A stretch of 64,000 bases of DNA from Bacteroidaceae bacterium (GTDB taxonomy: Bacteria > Bacteroidota > Bacteroidia > Bacteroidales > Bacteroidaceae). The translations under genes and the position numbers were made by a program. Location: assembly GCA_024398715.1 (NCBI GenBank), contig JAKSIP010000012.1:1-64000 (forward strand). Reading direction: 5' to 3'. This document shows positions 43,218 through 54,317 of the stretch, piece by piece; positions within the stretch are counted from its first letter, which is position 1; every line of letters starts with the position of its first letter. A model generated the notes under the pieces. The model did no database searches. It was not told the DNA's origin and saw only the letters and a program-made list of their open reading frames with translations.

Positions 43218-45578
43218 ATGACACTCAAAGAGTTGCAGACCGGGAGGCAGGCCCGAGTGTTGGACATAGACGTTCAAATAGGGAATCTGCGCCAGCACCT
43301 GCTGGACATGGGTATCATACCTGGAGCAGTTGTCAAAATCATCAAACGTGCCCCAATGGGAGACCCGATTGAAATAATGGTAAACGGCTACTCTCTCACG
43401 CTAAGACAGGCTCAGGCAGAAAACATTATTGTTGATACGGAAACGGTCGGGTCCTGTCCTGTTGCAAAAGAACCGCTAGACGATACCGGCTACAATCTGT
43501 CACTGCACGAGCACAATGCCCACCCCGGCTATGGTGAGGATGGCAAATACCACTCAAAAGAGCATGAGAATCCGCTACCGGCAGACACAACTCTGCGTTT
43601 TGCTCTGTTAGGTCAGCCCAATGCAGGAAAGACCACCCTGTTCAACGCACTTACAGGTTCAAACCAGCATGTGGGTAACTTTCCAGGTGTAACCGTTGAC
43701 CGTAAGGACGGACAGTTGAAAGGGTATTCCAACAGCATTGTTACGGACTTGCCCGGCATCTACTCTCTTTCAACATACACTGCCGAAGAACTTGTAGCGC
43801 GCAATTTCATTCTGCACGAAAAGCCGCATGCAATAATAAACATCATCGATGCCAACAACATTGAACGCAATCTGTATCTCACGGTCCAGCTTATGGAACT
43901 TGAGATACCTATGGTGCTGGCACTCAACATGATGGACGAGATGGACCGCAATGGCGGCAACATACGTATAAACAGGATGGAGCAGCTGATGGGACTGCCT
44001 ATTGTTCCTATTGCAGCATCAAAAGGGCGAGGCATTGACGAACTTATTGACCACGCCATGCACATTGCCCGTTACCAGGAAGCCCCGCAACGGCAGGATT
44101 TTTGTGGCAAGGACGATCACGGAGGAGCCATCCACCGCGGTCTGCACAGCATAATGCACCTTATTGAAGACCACACGCAGTCTGTTGGAATGCCCGTCCG
44201 CTTTGCTGCCAGCCGTCTTATTGAAGGAGACAGTGAAATTCTTGATGCCCTCAATCTTGACAGTCAGGAGAAAAAGATGCTTGAAGACATTGTCAGTGAG
44301 ATGGAACAGCACCGCGGTCTGGACCGTCATGCCGCCATGGCCGAAATGCGCTTTGACTTTATCAACAAACTGTGCGGTGCAACTGTCATCAAACCGAAAG
44401 AATCAAAAGAGCATCTGCGCAGTAACAGGATAGACCGTATTCTTACAGGCAGATGGACTGCCATACCTGCTTTCATAGCAATTCTTGTACTGATTATATG
44501 GCTTACCATCGATGTAATCGGCGCCGGGCTGCAGGATCTGTTGGCAAACGGGATATCTGCCCTTGGTTCAATTGTCGATGCCGCCTTTGTCAGATGGCAG
44601 GTGGCTGAACCTGTCCGTTCTCTTGTATCCGATGCCATATTCGGCGGTGTGGGCACCGTACTGAGTTTCGTTCCCATAGTAATTGTCCTGTTCTTCTTTC
44701 TTTCCATGCTTGAAGACAGCGGATACATGGCACGCATTGCATTTGTGAGCGACAAACTGTTGCGCCACATCGGTTTGTCAGGACGCTCAATAGTGCCGAT
44801 GCTCATAGGATTCGGTTGTACCGTGCCAGGAGTTATGGCAGCACGTACACTGCCTTCAGCACATGACCGTAAGACAACCATTCTTCTGACCCCATTCATG
44901 AGCTGTTCAGCCAAGCTTCCAATATACGCATTCTTTACCAGCGCATTCTTTCCCGGCCACGGAGGACTGGTACTGGCGCTGATATACCTGCTGGGAATAT
45001 TCACCGGAGTACTTGTTGCCGTAGCAAAGAAATACATAGGCAAGAGATACGAACCGGCACCGTTTGTCATGGAATTGCCGGTTTACCGTATCCCTACCCT
45101 GTCAAACGTCAGTCACCTGCTTTGGGACAAGACCAAAGACTTTGTACAAAGGGCTTTTACTGTAATATTCCTTGCTACACTCATAATCTGGTTTCTGGAA
45201 TCGTTCTCGTTCCGTCTGGTTTATGTCCAGAACAGTGCGGACAGTATGCTGGCAGCCATTTCCGGACTGGTTGCGCCCATATTCAAACCTATGGGACTTG
45301 ACGACTGGCGTATAGTGACATCGCTTGTATCAGGATTCATGGCCAAGGAGAATGTAGTTTCCACAATGGAAGTTCTGGGCGTTGGCAGTACAATGACAAC
45401 CGCTACCGCTGTTCCTATGATTATTTTCTGTCTTCTCTACACTCCATGTGTAGCGGCAATTGCCGCAATACGCCGTGAATTGGGCAGATTCTGGTCTTTT
45501 GCAGTAGTAGTATTCCAATGCTCCGTAGCATGGATTATGGCAGAAATCGGATTCCTCATTACAATGTGGATATTATGA
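43218..45578 (+). CDS. feoB: FeoA-FeoB fusion, ferrous iron transporter
   Basis: The 786-residue protein joins an SH3-like FeoA domain (residues 1-75, ending ENIIVD) to a full FeoB. The linker (76-120) is His-rich (HEHNAHPGYGEDGKYHSKEH). The GTPase domain begins at about 124 with G1 GQPNAGKT (132-139), the switch region VGNFPGVTVD and G3 DLPGIYSL; the membrane part has two Gate motifs (RSIVPMLIGFGCTVPG and a FxPCVAAIAAIRRE-like region near the C-terminus). It imports Fe(II) across the inner membrane. It overlaps the Cys-rich partner gene by 4 bases (ATGA). Confidence 0.95.
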   Translation: MTLKELQTGRQARVLDIDVQIGNLRQHLLDMGIIPGAVVKIIKRAPMGDPIEIMVNGYSLTLRQAQAENIIVDTETVGSCPVAKEPLDDTGYNLSLHEHNAHPGYGEDGKYHSKEHENPLPADTTLRFALLGQPNAGKTTLFNALTGSNQHVGNFPGVTVDRKDGQLKGYSNSIVTDLPGIYSLSTYTAEELVARNFILHEKPHAIINIIDANNIERNLYLTVQLMELEIPMVLALNMMDEMDRNGGNIRINRMEQLMGLPIVPIAASKGRGIDELIDHAMHIARYQEAPQRQDFCGKDDHGGAIHRGLHSIMHLIEDHTQSVGMPVRFAASRLIEGDSEILDALNLDSQEKKMLEDIVSEMEQHRGLDRHAAMAEMRFDFINKLCGATVIKPKESKEHLRSNRIDRILTGRWTAIPAFIAILVLIIWLTIDVIGAGLQDLLANGISALGSIVDAAFVRWQVAEPVRSLVSDAIFGGVGTVLSFVPIVIVLFFFLSMLEDSGYMARIAFVSDKLLRHIGLSGRSIVPMLIGFGCTVPGVMAARTLPSAHDRKTTILLTPFMSCSAKLPIYAFFTSAFFPGHGGLVLALIYLLGIFTGVLVAVAKKYIGKRYEPAPFVMELPVYRIPTLSNVSHLLWDKTKDFVQRAFTVIFLATLIIWFLESFSFRLVYVQNSADSMLAAISGLVAPIFKPMGLDDWRIVTSLVSGFMAKENVVSTMEVLGVGSTMTTATAVPMIIFCLLYTPCVAAIAAIRRELGRFWSFAVVVFQCSVAWIMAEIGFLITMWIL

Positions 45579-45730
45579 ACGCGGCAACAATAACGGTTCT
45601 GAGTGCAATTGTTATTGCCGCCACGGCGGCTATTGTATATATTTTCCGATGCCGCCGCACGCATACAGAATCAGACGCTTGTTCCGGATGCAGCCTGAGC
45701 GCAGTATGCCACAAACAAAAAAAAGCATAA
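45575..45730 (+). CDS. FeoB-associated Cys-rich membrane peptide
   Basis: A 51-residue peptide with one transmembrane helix (about residues 5-24) and a cytoplasmic tail bearing four cysteines (CSGCSLSAVC plus the earlier Cys). This matches the FeoB-associated Cys-rich family, which replaces FeoC in many anaerobes and may sense or handle iron. The start codon overlaps the feoB stop in an ATGA, so translation is coupled; a longer open frame upstream is the feoB coding region in another phase. Confidence 0.85.
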   Translation: MNAATITVLSAIVIAATAAIVYIFRCRRTHTESDACSGCSLSAVCHKQKKA

Positions 45731-45737
45731 GCGGAGC

Positions 45738-47504
45738 ATGGCAAGTTACCTTCAGATAGAAAACATATCAAAGTCTTACGGTCCCAAGATTCTGTTCCAG
45801 AACATAGGGTTCAACATCAATCAGGGAGATAAGATTGCGCTTGTTGCACCCAACGGCACCGGAAAAACATCGCTGCTCAGAATTCTTGCAGGCAAAGACA
45901 AGTCCGATTCCGGAGGCAAAATAACATTCATAAAAGACATACGCATAAGTTTTCTTGAGCAGGACTACAGTTTCGAGCCTGAGCGCACGGTCATTGAACA
46001 GATCCAAGCCTGTGCTCCTGCAATGGGCCAGGAACAAAAGCAGGCATTTGATCTTAACGTAAGCAAATTCCTGACAGGTTTCGGCATAGGTCAGGATTCA
46101 AAAATGAAAGAGCTGTCAGGTGGAGAGGTAAAACGCGTGGCCCTTACCGCCATGCTTGCTACCGATGCCGACTTCTACATTATGGACGAGCCCACCAACC
46201 ATCTGGACCTTGATGCTATAGAATTTCTTGAGGGTTATCTGGGCAAAAGCCGTCTCACCCTGCTTATGGTCACTCATGACCGCTATTTTCTTGAGCGCGT
46301 ATGCAACACCATAATAGAGATGGATCACGGTTCCCTATATACATACAAAGGTGATTACGAGAACTATCTGCAAAAGCGCCAGGACCGCATAGAAAACTAC
46401 AATGCGGAAACAGACAAGGTGCGCAACATTCTGCGCCGGGAACTGGAATGGATGCATGCAACACCATGTGCACGGACGGGCAAGGCCAAATACAGGAAAG
46501 ATGCTTTCTACGCATTGAAAGAGCGCAGCCAGCAAGTCTATATACAACGTCAGATTGAAATGGACAATGTACCGTCTTCAAATGTACATTTGGGAAACAA
46601 GGTATTCCATGCCCAAGGCGTTGGAATTACTCTTTCAGGAAAATGTCTGCTGGCTGATTTCTCCTATAATTTCTGCCGTGGGGAAAGGGTTGGCATTGTT
46701 GGCAGCAACGGCATAGGGAAATCCACATTCCTGAAACTTCTTTGCGGAGAATTGCCTGCCGGCGCCGTAAGCGGCAGTTTTGAGACCGGAGAATCTGTCA
46801 GGATAGGTTATTACAAACAGACTGGAATTGAATTCAAACCAACGCAGACCGTATTGGAAACAGTCAGCGACACCCACCTGCTGAACCGTTTCCTGTTCAG
46901 CCACGACATGTTCAACAACCGTATTGAAAAACTGTCAGGTGGAGAAAAACGCAGGCTCTATCTTCTGACAGTTCTGATGCAGCAGCCCAACGTTCTCATC
47001 CTGGACGAACCTACAAACGACCTTGATATTGTAACCCTGAACGTACTTGAAGAATATCTTCTGGAATTCAAAGGCACACTTGTCATTGTATCCCATGACC
47101 GCCATTTTCTGGACCGTCTTGCTGACCACCTGCTGATATTCTGCGGCAATGGCGTTGTAAAGGATTTTATTGGAGGTTATACGGAATACCGCTCTTTCAT
47201 GAAAGATTACAATGCGGAACAGAAGGCATTGGAACAAAATTCACAGACAAAGCAGGACACACGCACCAAAAGTACTGAAAAGCATGGGGCGCAGAAACTG
47301 TCTTTCAAAGAGAAGCGGGAACTGGAACAGCTTGAGACTGACATAGCAGCTCTTGAATCTGAAAAAGAGACACTTACCGCCAGCATGAACAGCGGCACCA
47401 TGCCATTTGACCGGTTGCAGGCGGCATCGGACCGCTATAAAGTCATACTTCAGGAACTGGACACAAAAGAAGAACGCTGGCTTGAGCTCAGTGAAAAAAA
47501 ATAG
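45738..47504 (+). CDS. ABC-F family ATPase (Uup-like)
   Basis: This 588-residue soluble protein has two ABC nucleotide-binding domains: the first with APNGTGKTS and LSGGEVKRVAL, the second with GSNGIGKST and LSGGEKRRLYLL. They are joined by the ABC-F linker around residues 235-285, and the C-terminal extension is a coiled coil (about 515-588). It has no membrane part. Uup-type members act on the ribosome or in tolerance of DNA lesions. It follows the FeoB partner gene by 7 bases, an operon pairing whose logic is unclear. Its stop is immediately followed by the stop of a convergent gene. Confidence 0.93.
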   Translation: MASYLQIENISKSYGPKILFQNIGFNINQGDKIALVAPNGTGKTSLLRILAGKDKSDSGGKITFIKDIRISFLEQDYSFEPERTVIEQIQACAPAMGQEQKQAFDLNVSKFLTGFGIGQDSKMKELSGGEVKRVALTAMLATDADFYIMDEPTNHLDLDAIEFLEGYLGKSRLTLLMVTHDRYFLERVCNTIIEMDHGSLYTYKGDYENYLQKRQDRIENYNAETDKVRNILRRELEWMHATPCARTGKAKYRKDAFYALKERSQQVYIQRQIEMDNVPSSNVHLGNKVFHAQGVGITLSGKCLLADFSYNFCRGERVGIVGSNGIGKSTFLKLLCGELPAGAVSGSFETGESVRIGYYKQTGIEFKPTQTVLETVSDTHLLNRFLFSHDMFNNRIEKLSGGEKRRLYLLTVLMQQPNVLILDEPTNDLDIVTLNVLEEYLLEFKGTLVIVSHDRHFLDRLADHLLIFCGNGVVKDFIGGYTEYRSFMKDYNAEQKALEQNSQTKQDTRTKSTEKHGAQKLSFKEKRELEQLETDIAALESEKETLTASMNSGTMPFDRLQAASDRYKVILQELDTKEERWLELSEKK

Positions 47505-48650
47505 CTATTTTACTTTGTCAAGTGCCTGCCTGTACATATCTATCAGTTGGCTGATTGATTTGTGTACATCGTACTGTTTCATAGCTTCAATATATTTGGG
47601 AGCATATTCCCGGCGTTGCTCAGGATGTTCAATCCACCAGTCTATCCTTTCGGCAAGTGCCTTGGCGTTCTTGGCAGGGAAACGGCTTTCAGGTGATAGT
47701 GTAAACTGGGGAGCAGCACTCAGCGTCCCGTCAGCAACAACAGGGATTGTACCCTGGCAAACGGCATCCATTATTGACAAGCCCTCTACCTCTATAATGG
47801 CGCAATGTATTGCAAGATACGATTTTCTGACAAGTTCTTTCAGTTCTTCCTTTGTACAGAATTTGTATTGTGGTCTGTACTTCAATATCCCTGATTTGCA
47901 ATAACAGTCTGTCTTTCTTTCATATTTGTCCTGCATAGGTCCCTGGCCGGCAAACACAAACTGTATCTCGTCCCTGTGTTTGCATAATGGCATTGCATCA
48001 ATAAGGGTCTGCTGGTCTTTCTCTGCAGAAAAACGCCCCACACAAACAACCATATACGGATTACATTCGGGTTCTGCCGGAGAAATATTGTCTTCAATCT
48101 CTATTCCGTTTGAAATAATTTGCGCAACGCCTTTATATCCGCTCTTTACCAGACGCAGCATTGCATTTTCAGACGGACATTGGATATGGGAACAATAATT
48201 GAATACAAACCGGTTAAACAATTTCTGCAGCATGGTATTTCCTTTTTTCCATGATCCCATGCCCAAACTGGTCATAACATTTTCAGGATGCATATGGAAT
48301 GTAGCAACACAGGCTTTACCTTGTTTCTTTGCCTCTATTACAGTTTTCCTTTGCAGAACAAAAGGTTCGGCTATATGAATAACATCGGCCCAGGCTACTG
48401 CCTGACGGATCTGTTTTCTTTTGGATGAAGCATAACAGAAGCCCTGAGATTCTATCAATTTCTGTAAAAAGGGGAAATGGAATTTTTTCATAGGATAGTC
48501 AGGTACAGGTATTGCGGGATCCTGCATCTGCATAGTAAGGACTCTGACTTCCATTCCGGCCTTGCGCATGTATGCCACAGTATTACGGACAGACTTTGAA
48601 ATACCCTGTCCTCTTACATACATTGCATTAGTAACAAACAGTATTTTCAT
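47505..48650 (-). CDS. GT4 glycosyltransferase, diacylglycerol/GPI-type
   Basis: A 381-residue GT-B enzyme outside the capsule operon. The start MKILFVTNAMYVRGQGIS, the CVATFHMHPENVMTSLG segment and the C-terminal VEGLSIMDAVCQGTIPVVA (with the EGLS-type motif) resemble sulfoquinovosyl/galactosyl-diacylglycerol and mannosyl transferases. It may glycosylate a lipid, but no acceptor is certain. I use ATG 48650, just inside its promoter; the frame extends to 48686 through that promoter. Its stop codon directly abuts that of the ABC-F gene. Confidence 0.82.
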   Translation of the reverse strand: MKILFVTNAMYVRGQGISKSVRNTVAYMRKAGMEVRVLTMQMQDPAIPVPDYPMKKFHFPFLQKLIESQGFCYASSKRKQIRQAVAWADVIHIAEPFVLQRKTVIEAKKQGKACVATFHMHPENVMTSLGMGSWKKGNTMLQKLFNRFVFNYCSHIQCPSENAMLRLVKSGYKGVAQIISNGIEIEDNISPAEPECNPYMVVCVGRFSAEKDQQTLIDAMPLCKHRDEIQFVFAGQGPMQDKYERKTDCYCKSGILKYRPQYKFCTKEELKELVRKSYLAIHCAIIEVEGLSIMDAVCQGTIPVVADGTLSAAPQFTLSPESRFPAKNAKALAERIDWWIEHPEQRREYAPKYIEAMKQYDVHKSISQLIDMYRQALDKVK

Positions 48651-48659
48651 AACGGGATA

Positions 48660-48691
48660 CAAAGGTAGCACATTTAAAAGCAACAATCAAA
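48660..48691 (-). promoter_or_regulatory. Promoter of the GT4 gene
   Basis: On the minus strand TACCTTTG (48667-48660) and TTTG (48691-48688) are exactly 20 nt apart, a full match. The predicted transcript start lies only a few bases before the ATG at 48650, so the mRNA is nearly leaderless. Confidence 0.7.
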
Positions 48692-48700
48692 TAAAATGAC

Positions 48701-48708
48701 TATCTTTG
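48701..48708 (+). promoter_or_regulatory. -7 element for the esterase / xylanase operon
   Basis: TATCTTTG at 48701-48708 is a full -7 match, 13 nt before the ATG at 48722, so the leader would be very short. No clear -33 element was seen, although the divergent GT4 promoter is immediately upstream. Confidence 0.5.
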
Positions 48709-48721
48709 TCCATTGATTAAT

Positions 48722-49609
48722 ATGAAATTCAAACATTTCCCAATAATATCAACCATTTTTCTGTGCTGTTCGTGTTCAGCTATCAGGAATGTGAACTCAC
48801 CGGCGTACCGGGCCGGAGAACCTGTTTCTGAAACAGCTTCCGAACCTGACGGAATAGTGGAAGAAGTATATTATCCCAGTTCTGAAAAGAAACTTTCCCA
48901 AAGAAGAATGATAGTATATCTTCCAAAAGACTATTATTCTTCAGACAGACATTATCCCGTAATATACCTGCTGCACGGCGCCCGCGGCTACGAAACATCC
49001 TGGATAAAAAAGGGAGACGTGCTGAGTCTTACAGACCAATTGCTGCTAAAGGGAGAAATTCAGGATTTTATTCTTGTAATGCCCAACATGAACCACTACC
49101 GCAATGACAAAGACTGTGACAACTCACGCAGAAAGGGAGCTCTGGAGTCTCTGTTGGAGGTAAAGGGTACTGTAGAATATTATTTTGTACACGATGTTGT
49201 AAATTACATTGACAGTTGCTACAGAACCATTCCAAATAAAGAGGACCGCGCAATTGCGGGCCTTTCAATAGGGGGACTGCAAACAATATACATATCTGCA
49301 TGCTATCCCGACATGTTTGACTATATCGGTATGTTTTCTCCTTTCAGAAAGAATTTCAAGCCGTTCGGCTCATATCAGAAATTCTACAAATCTTTGAAAG
49401 ACAAACAGGCTGTCCAATTTGAGAATGCGCCCCAAGATTACTTTATTGGTATAGGCAAAGCCGATATTTTTTACGGAACAGTAAAGAAATACAGAAAATA
49501 CCTTGAGCGCAACCATTATCCGTACGAGTATATGGAAACTCCGGGCGGGCACGATTGGTATAACTGGGTCAAATACTACAATGTATTCTTGACCAGATGT
49601 TTCAAGTAG
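48722..49609 (+). CDS. Lipoprotein CE1-like esterase
   Basis: A 295-residue alpha/beta hydrolase of the putative-esterase (CE1/feruloyl esterase-like) type. The N-terminus is a lipoprotein signal with a Cys-rich lipobox (Cys16 or Cys18). IYLLHGARG carries the oxyanion loop, the nucleophile is Ser182 in AGLSIGG and the catalytic His is near the end in PGGHDWYNW. In front of a xylanase gene (24-base gap) it probably removes acetyl or feruloyl groups from xylan at the cell surface. The TTG at 48713 is a less likely start. Confidence 0.85.
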   Translation: MKFKHFPIISTIFLCCSCSAIRNVNSPAYRAGEPVSETASEPDGIVEEVYYPSSEKKLSQRRMIVYLPKDYYSSDRHYPVIYLLHGARGYETSWIKKGDVLSLTDQLLLKGEIQDFILVMPNMNHYRNDKDCDNSRRKGALESLLEVKGTVEYYFVHDVVNYIDSCYRTIPNKEDRAIAGLSIGGLQTIYISACYPDMFDYIGMFSPFRKNFKPFGSYQKFYKSLKDKQAVQFENAPQDYFIGIGKADIFYGTVKKYRKYLERNHYPYEYMETPGGHDWYNWVKYYNVFLTRCFK

Positions 49610-49633
49610 CATAATTTTCAACTATCCCGACAT

Positions 49634-51547
49634 ATGACTGAATTGAACAGATTTTTAGCCGCTGCATTATGTACTTTCCCAGTACTGTCAGCATTGAATG
49701 CCCAGAACTATAAAAAAGGTAATCCGTCAGACCCCGGCAACTACTCATATCTTGATGAGTACAAGGCTCTGAAAGAATATATAGACTACGAAAAATATCC
49801 CAATTTCAAGGTTGGAATAGCCATCAGCGCAGACGAATACCTGAATACATCCAACAAAACAGTATATAATCTTACCAATGACAACTTTACAGAGGTTGTT
49901 ACCGGCAATGACATGAAAATGGCAAGCTGCGTCAGAAACGACGGAACAATGGATTTCAACACTGTAACAAAATTTGTAAACAAAGCAACCTCAAACGGTT
50001 TGAGAGTTTACGGACACACATTGGGATGGCATGCACAGCAGCCGATAGGCTGGTTGAAAAGCCTGATAAAAGACAAGGATCCGGATACATCGCTGTGCGA
50101 TACAACGGTTTACACCGTAATGTCTTCAAAAGACTTTACAAAAAACAAAAGTGTTGGCTGGCATGCTTCTGAAAGCGATTTCGGCTACACTCTGACGTTT
50201 GACGGGAATGGTCTTAAAATACATACAACAAGAAAAGCCGCAAACTTTTGGGACGTGCAGTATATTGTCATGGACAATATTCCAACGGTAAAAGGAGAAA
50301 TCTACAAAGTCTCATTCACATACAAGGCAACAGGAACAGGTACCTTACGGGCAAAACTGGGAGATTGGAGCGCCGGAACCGTACAGAACTTTTCTTTAAG
50401 CACATCTTGGCAGACTGTAACAAAAACTTACAACAACGCCGTTGCAAACAGTTTTCTGCTTTGCCAGAGCGGCGATTTTGTTGGTGATATATGGATAAAG
50501 GAAATCAAAGTAGAGAAAAGAACTAAAGGAATAAAGACTATAGGTCAGGACGGAAAGACTACAGTAGAATTTCCTGCACCTGTCAAACTGACTGCAAAAG
50601 AAAAGAAAGATACGCTTATCTACGCGCTTGACAAGTGGGTTAAAGGTATTATGACTGCCACAGACGGAAAGGTAAAAGCATGGGATCTGGCTAACGAGGT
50701 TATTTCCGGAGGAAATCCGGACCAGTACGGATTTTACGCTCTGCAGCATAACAACGGCTCGGAATCAGATTTTTTCTGGCAGGACTACCTTGGAGATTAT
50801 GATTATATAACAGTTCTGGTCAGACTGGCGCGCAAATACTATGCCCAGGTTATGGAGAAACACGGCGGCGATGACGGACAGCTGAAACTGTTCATAAACG
50901 ACTATAATCTGGAAAGCGATTGGGACAACAACAAGAAGGTGGAATCTCTTGTAAGATGGATCAAGCGTTGGGAAAAGGACGGCATTACCAAAATTGACGG
51001 AATAGGTTCACAGATGCACATATCCTACTATATGAACCAGGGTACGCTGGACAGCAAGAAAAGAGCCATTGAAAACAGTTTCAGGATAATGGCAAAATCT
51101 GGCAAACTTGTACGTATCAGCGAACTGGACATGGGTATGGTAGACAGTAACGGTAATGATGTCCCCACAAACAAAATGACAGAAGAAATGCACCGGCGCA
51201 TGGCCGCGTACTATGAATGGATTATCCAGAAGTATCTGGAAATAATTCCACCTGCACAGCAATGGGGAATATGCCAGTGGTGTGCAACAGATTCACCGTC
51301 AAACAGCGGCTGGCGCGCAGATACCCCTGTAGGGTTGTGGACTCTCAACACATTCTACCGCAAACACACATACGGTGGTTTTGCACGCGGATTGTGGACA
51401 GGCACCACATACAATGCACCAATCAGCGACGACGGCGACGATGAATGCAACATATATGATTTGAAGGGATTAAAACAGTATATTCCTTTTGAGCAGCTTC
51501 CTGCCGGTTTCTACATTGTCAACGGACAACTGAATTACAAACAATAG
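49634..51547 (+). CDS. Secreted GH10 endo-xylanase with inserted carbohydrate-binding module
   Basis: A 637-residue exported enzyme. The GH10 barrel starts near residue 45 and is split after WHAQQPIGWL (about 140) by a beta-sandwich insert (about 158-297) of the CBM4/9/22 kind, then resumes with acid/base Glu355 in AWDLANEV and nucleophile Glu497 in RISELDMG. Insertion of a CBM within the barrel is the plan known for gut Bacteroidetes xylanases. The last 35 residues (IYDLKGLKQYI, LPAGFYIVNG) look like a short T9SS-type C-terminal sorting signal. It follows the esterase gene. Confidence 0.9.
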   Translation: MTELNRFLAAALCTFPVLSALNAQNYKKGNPSDPGNYSYLDEYKALKEYIDYEKYPNFKVGIAISADEYLNTSNKTVYNLTNDNFTEVVTGNDMKMASCVRNDGTMDFNTVTKFVNKATSNGLRVYGHTLGWHAQQPIGWLKSLIKDKDPDTSLCDTTVYTVMSSKDFTKNKSVGWHASESDFGYTLTFDGNGLKIHTTRKAANFWDVQYIVMDNIPTVKGEIYKVSFTYKATGTGTLRAKLGDWSAGTVQNFSLSTSWQTVTKTYNNAVANSFLLCQSGDFVGDIWIKEIKVEKRTKGIKTIGQDGKTTVEFPAPVKLTAKEKKDTLIYALDKWVKGIMTATDGKVKAWDLANEVISGGNPDQYGFYALQHNNGSESDFFWQDYLGDYDYITVLVRLARKYYAQVMEKHGGDDGQLKLFINDYNLESDWDNNKKVESLVRWIKRWEKDGITKIDGIGSQMHISYYMNQGTLDSKKRAIENSFRIMAKSGKLVRISELDMGMVDSNGNDVPTNKMTEEMHRRMAAYYEWIIQKYLEIIPPAQQWGICQWCATDSPSNSGWRADTPVGLWTLNTFYRKHTYGGFARGLWTGTTYNAPISDDGDDECNIYDLKGLKQYIPFEQLPAGFYIVNGQLNYKQ

Positions 51548-51563
51548 TTATTTTTCATGGGAT

Positions 51564-52145
51564 ATGCTTCAGATAGGAAACACAATAATTTCTTTCGAAG
51601 TACTGACCAAATGCTTTGCCTGCAATCTTGACTGCTGCAAAGGGGCATGCTGTGTTGAAGGCGATGCCGGCGCCCCACTGTTGGAGAATGAATTGAAAGA
51701 GATTGAAGCCGTCCTTCCGATAATATGGGATACACTTTCAGACACCGCACGCAAGGTCATCAACGAAAAAGGCATTGCATATCGTGATCCCGAAGGGGAA
51801 CTTGTTACCCAGATTGTCAACGGTAAAGACTGCGTGTTTGCCTTTCATGAAAACGGTTGCTGCTATTGCGCCATAGAACGTGCTGCAAGACAGGGAAAAT
51901 GTTCCTTTCTGAAACCTGTATCGTGTCATCTCTACCCTATCCGTGTTAACAGACTCAACAGCGGCATGTATGCATTGAACTACCATCGCTGGGACATTTG
52001 TCACTCAGCCATGAAACAGGGAGAAAAAAGCGGTATTCCTCTTTACAGATATCTGAAAGAACCGCTGATACGCCGTTTCGGCCGGAAATGGTATGCTGAA
52101 CTTGAGCTTACCATTTCCGAAATGCAGAAACAGCATATTATTTAG
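51564..52145 (+). CDS. DUF3109 Cys-rich protein
   Basis: A 193-residue cytoplasmic protein with cysteines grouped as CFACNLDCCKGACC near the N-terminus, CCYCAIERAARQGKC in the middle and the conserved KPVSCHLYPIRV segment. These match DUF3109, a Bacteroidetes family related to the zinc/iron-chelating YkgJ group; a metal cluster is likely but no function is assigned. It starts 17 bases after the xylanase and is followed by a strong terminator. Confidence 0.85.
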   Translation: MLQIGNTIISFEVLTKCFACNLDCCKGACCVEGDAGAPLLENELKEIEAVLPIIWDTLSDTARKVINEKGIAYRDPEGELVTQIVNGKDCVFAFHENGCCYCAIERAARQGKCSFLKPVSCHLYPIRVNRLNSGMYALNYHRWDICHSAMKQGEKSGIPLYRYLKEPLIRRFGRKWYAELELTISEMQKQHII

Positions 52146-52151
52146 AACAAA

Positions 52152-52190
52152 AAAGACCGGTCAAAAATAATTCTGACCGGTCTTTCTTTT
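52152..52190. terminator. Bidirectional intrinsic terminator
   Basis: The 12-base arms AAAGACCGGTCA (52152-52163) and TGACCGGTCTTT (52174-52185) are perfect complements around a 10-base loop, followed by T-rich sequence and preceded by an A run. It serves the DUF3109 gene and the convergent esterase gene. Confidence 0.9.
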
Positions 52191-52202
52191 ATATTTCAAT
52201 TC

Positions 52203-54317
<2,115 letters not shown>

